A stretch of DNA of 64,000 nucleotides from Fluoribacter gormanii (GTDB lineage Bacteria; Pseudomonadota; Gammaproteobacteria; Legionellales; Legionellaceae): positions 1 to 64,000 of the forward strand of contig NZ_FTNL01000005.1 in the NCBI RefSeq assembly GCF_900156395.1, written 5' to 3'. Within the stretch, counting starts at the first letter, position 1; every line of letters begins with the position of its first letter. The position numbers and the translations under genes were made by a program. The notes below the pieces were generated by a model. The model did no database searches and was not told the origin of the DNA. It was given only the letters and a program-made list of their open reading frames with translations. Positions 56,439-64,000 of this stretch are shown piece by piece.

Positions 56439-57134
56439 TTACTCCCAAGCGTTTTTATCCTTTAAACTGTCTGCCATAATTTGAATTGAGTTATCCCAAC
56501 CAATTTGCGAAATCTGAATTGCTTTTTTAGTATCCCTCGCTAGCACTGCGGCGACTAACTCCTCATTTTCTTGTTTGAATTCCGTTAATACGTGTCCATC
56601 ATTATGATGGCGCCCCAAGCATAAAAAGCGATAGCGTGATGAATGGTCATACAACATATCCTGGATTTTGAGTAACCAGGGAGATTGACAGGCTTTGATT
56701 AGAGCATGGGTAAATTCTTTTTGTAGCGCATCCCATTCAACAGGATCTAGTGGTTTGTTTGATGATGAGGTAAGGTATTTTGCATATCGATGCCAACAGG
56801 CAATAATATCTGCTTCCCAATATTGATCTCCATATTGTATCGATAATTCCAGAGCACGTGTTTCAATCTGAATCCTGACGGCATAGAGGTCATATAATTC
56901 GGCTAAAGATAAAGAAGGAACAGCAAAACCACATAAATCCTCAAAACTGACTAGGCCGTGACTTACCAAGCGAGATAATGCTTCACGTAAGGGACTGTAT
57001 CCTACCTCATAACGTTCCTTTAACTGTTCCATTTGCAATTTTTGACCTGGCTCAAAATAACCACTCACAAGATCAAGTCGTAACTTCTCTAATACCGTGC
57101 TCGTCTTTGATTGTTTTACTTTAATTTGCGACAT
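56439..57134 (-). CDS. GntR-family (FadR/FCD subfamily) transcriptional regulator
   Basis: A 231-residue regulator. The N-terminal winged helix-turn-helix (about 15-78) contains QLKERYEVGYSPLREALSRLVSHGLVSFE; the C-terminal FCD ligand-binding domain (about 85-215) is all-helical with metal-binding-type residues (Asp/His, for example near FTHALIKACQSPWL and NEELVAAVLARD). It is the first gene of the cassette, four bases ahead of the MetRS-like gene, and a 30-bp palindrome lies 41 bp upstream of its start, consistent with autoregulation and control by a small-molecule ligand. Confidence 0.92.
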   Translation of the reverse strand: MSQIKVKQSKTSTVLEKLRLDLVSGYFEPGQKLQMEQLKERYEVGYSPLREALSRLVSHGLVSFEDLCGFAVPSLSLAELYDLYAVRIQIETRALELSIQYGDQYWEADIIACWHRYAKYLTSSSNKPLDPVEWDALQKEFTHALIKACQSPWLLKIQDMLYDHSSRYRFLCLGRHHNDGHVLTEFKQENEELVAAVLARDTKKAIQISQIGWDNSIQIMADSLKDKNAWE

Positions 57135-57174
57135 TAAATTTCTCTTTAATTTAAAATTTCGAATAGTATTAATT

Positions 57175-57204
57175 ATTTTCGATAATTTGTAAATTATCGA
57201 AAAT
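57175..57204. promoter_or_regulatory. Operator-like perfect inverted repeat upstream of the GntR operon
   Basis: ATTTTCGATAATTT and AAATTATCGAAAAT are perfectly complementary 14-bp arms around GT. The site is 41-70 bp upstream of the GntR start, where an autoregulatory operator would sit. The inner part GATAAT-N6-ATTATC also resembles a Fur box (which has N7). The remaining part of the 360-bp spacer (57205-57494) is AT-rich, shows a small low-quality open frame only, and must hold the promoters of both flanking genes. Confidence 0.6.
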
Positions 57205-57494
57205 AAAATAAGTAAACATTTATCGATTGAGGTAGCTTGATTATTACTAATTACAGATGCGAAATCACACTCTATGAGACAGCAAGAAATAAACTACCTT
57301 ATTTGAAAATATTGCATCCCACTTCTATATTTATTTTTTTAACTCTTCTTTTTTTGAAAACTGATATTCGAATACCATTTGGGCCTGTTTATGTTGCGCT
57401 ATACCTGCTGCTTTTAACCAGGATAGTCAAAATGTGCGCGGCCTAATAAGTTCATTGTTTTGAGCGTAATAATAATAAAAAATGGAGCTAGCTT

Positions 57495-59108
57495 ATGAAT
57501 ACAAATGAACACACGGAGCTGGGTGATGCATTACGATTTCAAGAATGGGATAGCTTACAAGGCAATCCATATATCACGCTCGATGAACAAGGATGCCTGC
57601 ATTTACAGGTTCAGGGGTTTAATGAAATTGGTCTTCCTGAACCCATTGGATTAAATGTCTCTCCTGGGGTCATTATCGCCATGTCTGGCGACTATTTTGG
57701 TGGAAAAGAAGTATCCCTTGATTTACCCAGTATTGGGGAGTTTAAGGCTAATCGGAAAGCTTTTGATCGCAAAGGAACCAGTGAAACTCTAGGGAAGTAT
57801 TTAATTAAAAAACCAGTTAACGAGAGCGAGGAACAAAAATTAATCAGCTCTTATAAAAGACTGGCAAATAACAACGTACAACAAAGTGATATTAATACTA
57901 TTTATACCATAAATAATGGTAAGTACATCCCATTTTCAAGCACTTTAAATTTCTACGCACAACAACTCATGTTTGCTCTACGGGTAAAAAATTACAGTGA
58001 AATTTTGACCAGAAATTTATCACATTTTACCCCGTGGTCTGTTCGTGTTTACACTATAGGTCATCATATAGCCCTCAAATATGCGCGCATTCATTATGAG
58101 TTAAAACAGTACATTACTCATAAAGATTATCAATCAAAGAACGATGAATTCAATGCACTGCTTAAGGTTCTCAAACAGACTCCTGACGGTTTGGATCGAG
58201 ATAAATTGCTGGATCTGGCCCATCGATATCAGGCATTGGCATTGGGCATGGAGTTTTTTTGTTTTCACTATTATACCGACCACTTTGCTGCCGGTCATAT
58301 TTCATTTGTGGGTGATTTAAGAGCCCTGCTTCCACAGCGTTTTGGAGTTTGGGGCAGTATTTTGGTCAACAGTTTACATGATGAATTAAACAAAGTGACC
58401 GTTTACACCAAACGCATTTATGATCCATCACCCGATAAAAGCGAGCCGCCAGTTACCGCGGGGGGGGATGATGATTTTGATGTAGCAAATAATTATTTTA
58501 ATAAACAAGCCTGTTTGGCAGGCATGGCTTGTTCACTACAAGACCTAAATTTTGTGTTTAATGGAAGTAAATTACCTGAACAGACGCAATATGGCGGTTT
58601 GGAACAAATGCCTGATATTGATAAGGAATACCGACAACCACAGCCCTTACTATTGTTAGGTGACGACAATAAAATTTATTACCGTACCGATCTCAATCGC
58701 ATTGAGATCTTATCGCCATCTCAATTGCAGGCAACCTCTGCTGCTCCAGCACAACACGGATATAGTGAGTTAAGTAATAAACTTGAAGCTTTTATGTTGG
58801 TTTTCAAACTTCGTATGTTACCTTTTATCTATACCAGTCAAGTCGAAACGCCTACCGCCGAGCAACTTCAATTACTGGAAGCAGAGGAAAATGAACTTAA
58901 TCCAGGAAGAAGGCCTATACCCCAACCACCAACTGCTCTTGGGCCAATACCTGTTACAGTACCGGTCTGGCAACAACCTGCGAGCAAACACATGGTAACT
59001 CAGGGGATTATGCGAAATGGATTCTTAGCTACCTCAGGAGAAAGAAAACGTTCCTTGGAACAGGATAGTTTGGACATTGAAGCAACATTAACTGCTTCTT
59101 CACTATAA
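57495..59108 (+). CDS. Candidate zinc phospholipase C (PlcC/CegC1-like), possible effector
   Basis: A 537-residue protein without a signal peptide. It has GDYFGG near residue 66 and a metal-site-like HYYTDHFAAGH near 260, the sort of His/Asp pattern I associate with the Legionella PlcA/PlcB/PlcC zinc metallophospholipase family. The C-terminal 90 residues are Pro/Gln-rich and end in a Ser/Glu/Thr tail (SLDIEATLTASSL) like Dot/Icm secretion signals; PlcC is Dot/Icm-exported. AAATGGAGCTAGCTT places GGAG before the ATG. The enzymatic call rests on motif recall and should be treated as probable. Confidence 0.65.
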   Translation: MNTNEHTELGDALRFQEWDSLQGNPYITLDEQGCLHLQVQGFNEIGLPEPIGLNVSPGVIIAMSGDYFGGKEVSLDLPSIGEFKANRKAFDRKGTSETLGKYLIKKPVNESEEQKLISSYKRLANNNVQQSDINTIYTINNGKYIPFSSTLNFYAQQLMFALRVKNYSEILTRNLSHFTPWSVRVYTIGHHIALKYARIHYELKQYITHKDYQSKNDEFNALLKVLKQTPDGLDRDKLLDLAHRYQALALGMEFFCFHYYTDHFAAGHISFVGDLRALLPQRFGVWGSILVNSLHDELNKVTVYTKRIYDPSPDKSEPPVTAGGDDDFDVANNYFNKQACLAGMACSLQDLNFVFNGSKLPEQTQYGGLEQMPDIDKEYRQPQPLLLLGDDNKIYYRTDLNRIEILSPSQLQATSAAPAQHGYSELSNKLEAFMLVFKLRMLPFIYTSQVETPTAEQLQLLEAEENELNPGRRPIPQPPTALGPIPVTVPVWQQPASKHMVTQGIMRNGFLATSGERKRSLEQDSLDIEATLTASSL

Positions 59109-59124
59109 TAAGTGCCAGCCTGTA

Positions 59125-60525
59125 TTAAGAATACAGGCTGCTATTTCCACTGAAAATATCTTTTTGCATCAATCCACGAAGATTTCCGGTAGATGCTGAT
59201 TTTTTCATAGCAAACAAAGAGAGTTGACGATGAGCAGACATCGCCCCATCATTGCCATGAATATGTAATGGATTACTAACTTCTAGCTCATCAATTGGCT
59301 CAACATTCTTTCCAACTCCAGCAGGGAGAGTTTGTTGTATTGGTTGTGTTTCTTTGAGCTTTAATTGTTCACTTACTTGAGTTACTTTTTCTTCTGCTGC
59401 TGCTAGTTTAGAACTTAACTCGTTCTTCTCTTGTTCCAAACGATCTATTTTTTCTTGCATTGTATTAATTTGCGCTTTATCTGCTGCCTTCTCCTGAAGC
59501 GCCTTTATCTGAGTATTAATGTCATGAATTAATTCGCCTAGTTTTTCTGTCTCTTTATCCACAACAGTTGGTTTGCATAATTCATCAATTTTTTCTTTAT
59601 CCAGGCCCTTCCAACGGCTAATCAGATTTTCAATCCCCGGGCGCTCAACAAACCAGTACACGGCCAGTGCTGCAAAGCCTACACCAACTGCAGCAACAAC
59701 AATAGGCCAGGCCGTTGCAGACATAGTAGCGACGAATAAACTGGCAATTGCCAAGGATACCGTTTGCCCGGCAAAAAAACCGCCACTGAAAAAGATAAAA
59801 CCTGCAAAAATTGCCGTAAGTTTTTTCGCAGTGTCTAAGTATGGATTATCGGAAGCTAATGTTAGATCCCCACGGACTTTATTTAACTCCAAATGTCTTT
59901 GGAGTAACATTAGTGCGAGCTTGCGATATTCATCAAGCTCTTCTTGTGTTTTATCTTGTTTAGCAAGGCGGGTAAGGCGTGCGCGAATCGCTTTTATTTC
60001 TTTAAACTCTTCGAGCGCCGCATCAATTAACTGGGGCGTTTCTGAAGATTTAACCCCCAGATTCTTGGAAATTTCAACTAAATCAAAACTGCAAAATACA
60101 ATCACCGAAACAATTGAAAATACCAGGCCTCCCGCAAAAATCGCGATCGTAGGAATTGAAGAAAAAATTCCCATGAATGCGGTAATACCATCAAACCCCT
60201 CACAGCCAAAATAAATAGTTCCCGCAAGAGCAAGTAAGGCATATTTAGCTTTTGCAGACATTGGAGTTTTTGTAGTTTCTTCTTCCTTTGCCCCTGGATT
60301 TAATGACTTATTCAATTCTTTTAATAAGGAGGCCCGTAAGGAAGTGACTAAAAAAAAGGTATTCTCATCACTCTTAATAAATCGAGTTTGTGCAAACCAA
60401 TCAATTATAGTCTGTACATCAATATCCGCTTTGTTTGCAAATACTGTAACGAGGGTTGGATTAATTGCTCCTAATTGTACTATTAAATCTTGTATCGTTT
60501 GAGTCAGTTTGACTGGATCGGTCAT
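59125..60525 (-). CDS. Membrane and coiled-coil protein, candidate Dot/Icm effector
   Basis: A 466-residue protein. After a soluble N-terminal domain (1-90) come a hydrophobic pair (about 96-150), a helical connector, a second hydrophobic pair (about 225-290) and a long coiled coil (about 330-395) rich in Glu/Lys/Gln. The tail (SASTGNLRGLMQKDIFSGNSSLYS region) is Ser-rich. This architecture matches coiled-coil Legionella effectors such as the LegC group, though I cannot name a homolog. A PmrA-like box lies about 80 bp upstream. It converges on the phospholipase-like gene with a 16-bp gap. Confidence 0.75.
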   Translation of the reverse strand: MTDPVKLTQTIQDLIVQLGAINPTLVTVFANKADIDVQTIIDWFAQTRFIKSDENTFFLVTSLRASLLKELNKSLNPGAKEEETTKTPMSAKAKYALLALAGTIYFGCEGFDGITAFMGIFSSIPTIAIFAGGLVFSIVSVIVFCSFDLVEISKNLGVKSSETPQLIDAALEEFKEIKAIRARLTRLAKQDKTQEELDEYRKLALMLLQRHLELNKVRGDLTLASDNPYLDTAKKLTAIFAGFIFFSGGFFAGQTVSLAIASLFVATMSATAWPIVVAAVGVGFAALAVYWFVERPGIENLISRWKGLDKEKIDELCKPTVVDKETEKLGELIHDINTQIKALQEKAADKAQINTMQEKIDRLEQEKNELSSKLAAAEEKVTQVSEQLKLKETQPIQQTLPAGVGKNVEPIDELEVSNPLHIHGNDGAMSAHRQLSLFAMKKSASTGNLRGLMQKDIFSGNSSLYS

Positions 60526-60604
60526 ATCGCCTCCCCCCTAAATTTCTGGGCTTATTTGTTTTTCCCAAGCGATATGGGAATAGCTTATATAATACTGACC
60601 ATTT

Positions 60605-60620
60605 ATTAACCAAACATTAA
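60605..60620 (-). promoter_or_regulatory. PmrA-box-like direct repeat upstream of the 59125 gene
   Basis: On the minus strand TTAAT-GTTTGG-TTAAT gives two TTAAT half-sites starting 11 bp apart, the spacing of the Legionella PmrA consensus (cTTAATatT-N2-cTTAAt). A TATTAT -10-like hexamer follows at 60594-60589. PmrA activates many effector genes. Confidence 0.45.
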
Positions 60621-60832
60621 ATAGTATAAGTAAATGCTGTAATAAGTATTGATTTCGTTAAAAATGATCAAAATAAGCCCATTTATTCACATTCACCAAA
60701 GGAAAAAAGTGTAATTAGTTTTATTCGCTGATTTGAGCTATTTGTGAGAACATATAAAAACTTGGACCTTTTCTTACCGATGGATTCGGATAGTTAAGAG
60801 GAATGTGGCACCGTAACGATGAAGGACTAATC

Positions 60833-61225
60833 ATGCCCAAAAAGGTAATCGAAGTTCCCGAATTACTTTCTTATGAAAAGTATGGATTTACACAATGTAT
60901 TCAATACAGTGATTTGATTTTTGTCACCGGGCAAGCAGGGCAAGATAAGGAAGGAAAAATAGTCGGCCTCGATATTGAATCTCAAACCCGACAACTGTTC
61001 CAAAATATCGAATATGCCCTTCATGCAGCCAATTCAAGCTTGGAACATATTCTCGCCATGACATCGTACATTGTCGAGATTGAGAAAAATGGCCCTGCTT
61101 ATTTTGCAACCAGGAAAAATTGTATGCCTGTTTCCTCCTATACAAGTACCTCTATTGGAGTTGCCGCATTGGCATTACCTGGGCTGCTCGTTGAAGTCAG
61201 TTGCATTGCAGCACCTGGAAAGTAA
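60833..61225 (+). CDS. RidA/YjgF-family protein
   Basis: A 130-residue Rid-family protein; archetypal RidA hydrolyses reactive enamine/imine intermediates. It shows the YSDLIFVTGQAGQDKEGKIVG strand region and the family's trimer core. The usual substrate-binding Arg in the archetype's C-terminal region (R at ~105) is not evident: the corresponding stretch reads CMPVSSYTSTSIGV, so this is a divergent Rid subgroup of unknown activity. ATG at 60833 has AAGGA upstream. It precedes a GST-like gene by 21 bp. Confidence 0.82.
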   Translation: MPKKVIEVPELLSYEKYGFTQCIQYSDLIFVTGQAGQDKEGKIVGLDIESQTRQLFQNIEYALHAANSSLEHILAMTSYIVEIEKNGPAYFATRKNCMPVSSYTSTSIGVAALALPGLLVEVSCIAAPGK

Positions 61226-61246
61226 ATAATTTTAGGGAGATTTTCA

Positions 61247-61936
61247 ATGATAATTTTATATTCTTACCCAGAGCTCTTTGGCCTTCCTGATAATAATCCT
61301 TTTGGTCTAAAAGTAGAAACTTTTCTTAGACTTACGCAAATAGATTACCAGCATGAGCATATTATTAATACCCAAAATGCACCACGAGGACAATTACCCT
61401 ATCTGATTGACGATGAGCAAACCATTACAGATAGTAATAATATTTTGCAATATCTTTCACAAAAATATGTGAATTTAGATCACGATCTAACAGAAGAACA
61501 AAAGAACATCCATTTTTTAACTACTCGTATGTTAGATAATCATCTGTATTGGGTTATGTCCTATTCACGTTGGCAAGATGAACAATTTTGGCCTTTATTC
61601 AAAGCTGGATTCTTAAAACAACGTTCCGAATTATCAGAAACTACTCTTGAACAAATAAGAAAATATAATATTGAAAAATATCATTACCAGGGGATTGGCA
61701 GATATTCGACTAAGGATATATATCAATCCGGAATTGATGATCTGCGAGCGATTCTTAATATTTTAGGAGATAAAGATTATATATTTGGAAATAAAGTACA
61801 TACACTGGATGCTTGTTGCTATGGCTTTTTAGCAAATATTCTCTATTTTGAGATTGAAACGCCACTGAAGGATTTTATGATGCAAACTTCATTAAGAAAT
61901 TACATCAATAGAATCAGAGCGTTGCTTGGGTACTAG
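61247..61936 (+). CDS. GST-like protein (metaxin / failed-axon-connections type)
   Basis: A 229-residue glutathione S-transferase-fold protein: thioredoxin-like N-domain with GQLPYLIDDEQTITDSNNILQYL (the Pro-loop and the glutathione gamma-Glu site) and a helical C-domain. The long insert and YFxxTRMLDNHLYWVM-like C-domain recall metaxin/FAXC-type GSTs. Specific function unknown. Likely co-transcribed with the Rid gene. Confidence 0.85.
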   Translation: MIILYSYPELFGLPDNNPFGLKVETFLRLTQIDYQHEHIINTQNAPRGQLPYLIDDEQTITDSNNILQYLSQKYVNLDHDLTEEQKNIHFLTTRMLDNHLYWVMSYSRWQDEQFWPLFKAGFLKQRSELSETTLEQIRKYNIEKYHYQGIGRYSTKDIYQSGIDDLRAILNILGDKDYIFGNKVHTLDACCYGFLANILYFEIETPLKDFMMQTSLRNYINRIRALLGY

Positions 61937-61968
61937 GATGTATTGACATCCCCTAGCAAAGAAGAAGA

Positions 61969-62421
61969 TTAATTTTTATTCCAAATAACATCAAGAGCCC
62001 GCAACTCGCTCTCAGTTAAAAGTTCATATTGATCCATTGCACGAGTGACATGATTTGGATAGTGCTCAAGACATTTTTTAATCAACTTCAACAAGTCCTG
62101 CTCATTTATAGGCTTGGTAATGAAATCAATTGCACCCGCTTTTATTGCTCTTACGGCCATGGGAATATCACCATAAGCGGTAATAATAATGACGTTGAGT
62201 AGGCTATTTTGTCTTTTTAATTTTCCAAGGAGCTCTAGACCATCCATGTCAGGCATACGTACATCGGTAATCAAACATCCGGTATGTTTGGGATCATATT
62301 GTTCTAAAAAACTTGTCGCATCCAAGTAAATTTTTACTTCAAAGCTCATTGAGTCAAAAAGCCATTTCAAAGCACGCAATACATTTTCATCATCGTCAAC
62401 AATATATATTGTCTTATTCAC
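61969..62421 (-). CDS. FixJ-like response regulator lacking its DNA-binding domain
   Basis: A 150-residue receiver protein. The acidic pocket (DDDEN), phosphoacceptor Asp53 in LITDVRMPDMDGLELL, the conserved Thr (IIITAYGD) and Lys (FITKPI) are intact. After a linker it ends at LTESELRALDVIWNKN, exactly where a LuxR-type HTH begins (LTxRExxVL), so the output domain is missing. Only 32 bp separate it from the convergent GST gene, leaving no room for the HTH. It overlaps the kinase gene by 8 bp, so the pair is co-translated. Confidence 0.9.
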   Translation of the reverse strand: MNKTIYIVDDDENVLRALKWLFDSMSFEVKIYLDATSFLEQYDPKHTGCLITDVRMPDMDGLELLGKLKRQNSLLNVIIITAYGDIPMAVRAIKAGAIDFITKPINEQDLLKLIKKCLEHYPNHVTRAMDQYELLTESELRALDVIWNKN

Positions 62422-63604
62422 TCTGTGACTCCAAAATATGATTAGGCAATCTAAAAGAACTTATAGTTCCCTTGCCAGCAGTATTTTGTTCTATTTTAAT
62501 GCTCCCGCCATGAGCTTCTATAATTTTTTTACAAATGCTTAACCCAAGACCCAAGCCATACTCCTTGGTGCTATAACATGAAGTAAATAGATTATCGAGT
62601 ACACCTTGTGACACACCAGGTCCATTATCAACAATAGTAACCACTACGTCCGTATCAAGATTTGCTATCTTAATCAGTAACGAAGGATTTTGGGTTTGGG
62701 AATCAAACATAGCTTCAAAGGCATTATTAATAAGGTTTAAGAATACCTGTCGCATTTGATTGCGATCCAAATAGACTTCGGTCAAATTCGCATCAAATTC
62801 ATATTGAACTGTTCCGGAAAAACTCGAATAAAATTTTGACAAGATGACAGACTGTTTTGCTAATGAAACCAAATTAACTCGCTCAAAGTGTAATTCTCCA
62901 TGGGTAACAAAACGTTTCATTCGCTTAACAATAGTACTTATTAGTTCAACTTGTTCTAAGGCTTTTTGGAGTACGTCGATGAACTGATTTGAGCCTTTAT
63001 CCTCTTGCTGTAAACGCAAAATACTACCAAGAAGATAGGAGTTCAGTGCTAATAAGGGTTGCGAAATTTCATGAGATAATGAAGAAGCCGCTTCTCCCGA
63101 AAAATAACATCTTGATATACGATCAAGCGTTGTTTGTTGCTGCTTTATCAATTCCTGATTTTGTTTTTGTTCTGTAATAAAATGCCAGGTTCCAATCATT
63201 TTAACTGGGTTATTCTCTGCATCACGAATATAACGACCACGAGCTGATACCCATTCATAATGTCCTTTGGCTGATAGAATGCGAAAATCAGAGTAATGAT
63301 CCTCAAAATGGGTTAGAGAATTAATTAATGCATTGGCTATTTCTTCGCGATCCTCAGGATGAAGCCGTGTTATGAAATGATCAATATGGCCCACTTTGCT
63401 GTCTAAATTTAAAACAGATAACGATTCAGAATAACCAAAATCAATAATTTCATTTGTACTCAAATCCCACTGCCACACATTTAATTTGCCTACATCCAAT
63501 AATTCCATTAAGTACGTATGGGAAATTTCATAGGTGAGATTGTTTGAAAATAGATCCTCAGAATATTTCCTTTCTAGATCCAAAGACAACTTGGAATTCA
63601 TCAT
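62414..63604 (-). CDS. PAS-domain sensor histidine kinase (FixL-like)
   Basis: A 396-residue cytoplasmic histidine kinase. A PAS domain (about 30-150, with HPEDREEI and GTWHFITEQKQ of the PAC part) is followed by the dimerisation/phosphoacceptor helix SLSHEISQPLLALNSYL (His in SHE) and a HATPase domain with N-box (VFLNLINNAFEAM), G1 (DNGPGV) and G2 (GLGLGLSI). No heme-ligand His of true FixL can be confirmed. ATG at 63604 has GGGGA upstream. It would phosphorylate the adjacent receiver. Confidence 0.9.
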   Translation of the reverse strand: MMNSKLSLDLERKYSEDLFSNNLTYEISHTYLMELLDVGKLNVWQWDLSTNEIIDFGYSESLSVLNLDSKVGHIDHFITRLHPEDREEIANALINSLTHFEDHYSDFRILSAKGHYEWVSARGRYIRDAENNPVKMIGTWHFITEQKQNQELIKQQQTTLDRISRCYFSGEAASSLSHEISQPLLALNSYLLGSILRLQQEDKGSNQFIDVLQKALEQVELISTIVKRMKRFVTHGELHFERVNLVSLAKQSVILSKFYSSFSGTVQYEFDANLTEVYLDRNQMRQVFLNLINNAFEAMFDSQTQNPSLLIKIANLDTDVVVTIVDNGPGVSQGVLDNLFTSCYSTKEYGLGLGLSICKKIIEAHGGSIKIEQNTAGKGTISSFRLPNHILESQSE

Positions 63605-63774
63605 GATGTATCCCCTATGAACTTGAGTGGAACCGGCTCTATTTTGTATCAAACAAGGAAACTATTTCTTCAATTTTGCAAATAATACCACAGTATTTTT
63701 ATCATATATGTGCAAAAATATGAATTATTATTTAACACAATGATTTTTATAGAAATTTTTAATTTAGCGCATAC

Positions 63775-63828
63775 AATAGTTTCTCAATGATGATTTAGGT
63801 TAACCCAAACCACCATTGAGAAACTATT
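63775..63828 (-). terminator. Long hairpin at the end of the malic enzyme gene
   Basis: AATAGTTTCTCAATG (63775-63789) and CATTGAGAAACTATT (63814-63828) form a perfect 15-bp stem with a 24-nt loop that itself holds GGTTAACC. On the minus strand the stem begins at the malic enzyme stop codon, so it is probably its terminator. No pure T-tract follows. Confidence 0.6.
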
Positions 63829-64000
63829 TAATCGGTAAGCTGATACGGTTTATAAACTGGCTCCCATATATTGTCAGCAAGCTCCTCCCCAAATTCTGAT
63901 TCATTCACCCCAGCAAGACCTTCCAATATCGCCTGCTTCCCTACTGCCTTTGCTATAGCAAGACTAATTGAGCGGAGGTTTGCCAGCGGAGGTAATAAAT
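63828..64000 (-). CDS. NAD(P)-dependent malic enzyme, C-terminal end (partial)
   Basis: The minus strand carries an open frame entering from the right edge and stopping at TAA 63830-63828. The 56 visible residues include LLPPLANLRSISLAIAKAVG and end with IWEPVYKPYQLTD, matching the C-terminus of bacterial malic enzymes that decarboxylate malate to pyruvate. The 5' part lies outside the window, so the coenzyme type cannot be decided. Confidence 0.75.
   Translation of the reverse strand, partial: LLPPLANLRSISLAIAKAVGKQAILEGLAGVNESEFGEELADNIWEPVYKPYQLTD

Noticed and set aside
57175-57204. True Fur box
   Set aside because: The GATAAT...ATTATC core has a 6-bp instead of 7-bp middle, and the longer perfect palindrome is better explained by the adjacent GntR regulator. 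Kept only as an alternative in the operator entry.
57237-57446. Small plus-strand open frame with a hydrophobic segment
   Set aside because: It starts at a non-ATG codon without a ribosome site and sits in the divergent promoter region of the GntR operon and the phospholipase-like gene; no protein-like conservation can be judged.
59573-60214. 213-codon plus-strand open frame antisense to the coiled-coil protein gene
   Set aside because: Its composition (Ser/Ala/Lys repeats) mirrors the antisense of helical membrane segments; no start signal or known domain is seen.
1-64000. CRISPR arrays, tRNA genes, integrase or insertion sequences
   Set aside because: I looked for regularly spaced repeats, tRNA T-loop patterns and transposase motifs in the intergenic regions and saw none that I could support.

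Overview
The window reads as a chromosomal segment of a Legionella species. Overall base composition is AT-rich. Housekeeping genes of gammaproteobacterial type (folA-pdxA-surA-lptD facing amgK-murU, efp-epmB, ppk, fadE) alternate with genes that look like Dot/Icm effectors: a tandem U-box protein, a eukaryotic-type Ser/Thr kinase, a PlcC/CegC1-like phospholipase and a membrane/coiled-coil protein with a PmrA-like box. I cannot name the species from sequence alone.

Layout. 1-300: 5' end of a 16S rRNA gene on the minus strand with its leader and promoter. 0.5-7.7 kb: folate, pyridoxal and outer-membrane assembly genes on the minus strand, divergent from the AmgK/MurU peptidoglycan recycling pair. 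7.8-25.4 kb: an unknown protein, FadE, a ChrA-like/PPK1 group, LdcA, EpmB/EF-P, small envelope proteins, an SDR, a phosphoribosyltransferase, an aconitase, a glutathionyl-hydroquinone reductase and the pseudouridine catabolism pair psuK-psuG. 25.5-33.4 kb: an accessory block with a TauD-like dioxygenase, the U-box protein, a membrane-hairpin protein, a stand-alone acyl carrier protein, small exported proteins, a YhhN protein and the kinase. 33.6-38 kb: a four-gene ABC-type tripartite efflux operon. 38-45.2 kb: glutathione peroxidase, HIT, PEBP, M17 peptidase, ThpR, a membrane protein and an OafA-type acyltransferase. 45.4-51.4 kb: a PQQ-type beta-propeller protein with an outer-membrane barrel protein, then an MgtA-type P-ATPase. 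51.4-57.2 kb: a tight minus-strand operon described below. 57.5-64 kb: effector-like genes, RidA, a GST-like protein, a FixL/FixJ-like pair with a truncated regulator, and the 3' end of a malic enzyme gene.

The most interesting locus is 53.2-57.2 kb. A GntR regulator, a methionyl-tRNA-synthetase-like protein, an ornithine/lysine N-hydroxylase and a small cupin are transcribed together with overlapping ends, behind a perfect 14-bp inverted repeat. N-hydroxylase plus MetRS-like plus cupin is the enzyme set of hydrazine (N-N bond) forming machinery such as Spb38/Spb40 of s56-p1 biosynthesis. There the cupin and MetRS are fused; here they are separate genes with the hydroxylase gene between them. 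A GNAT acetyltransferase and an FrsA-like hydrolase follow on the same strand and may complete a small biosynthetic pathway. This would be a hydrazine-forming system in an intracellular pathogen genus; that function is inferred, not shown.

Intergenic regions carry two families of dispersed imperfect palindromes (REP-like) and several long perfect hairpins lacking clear T-tracts.
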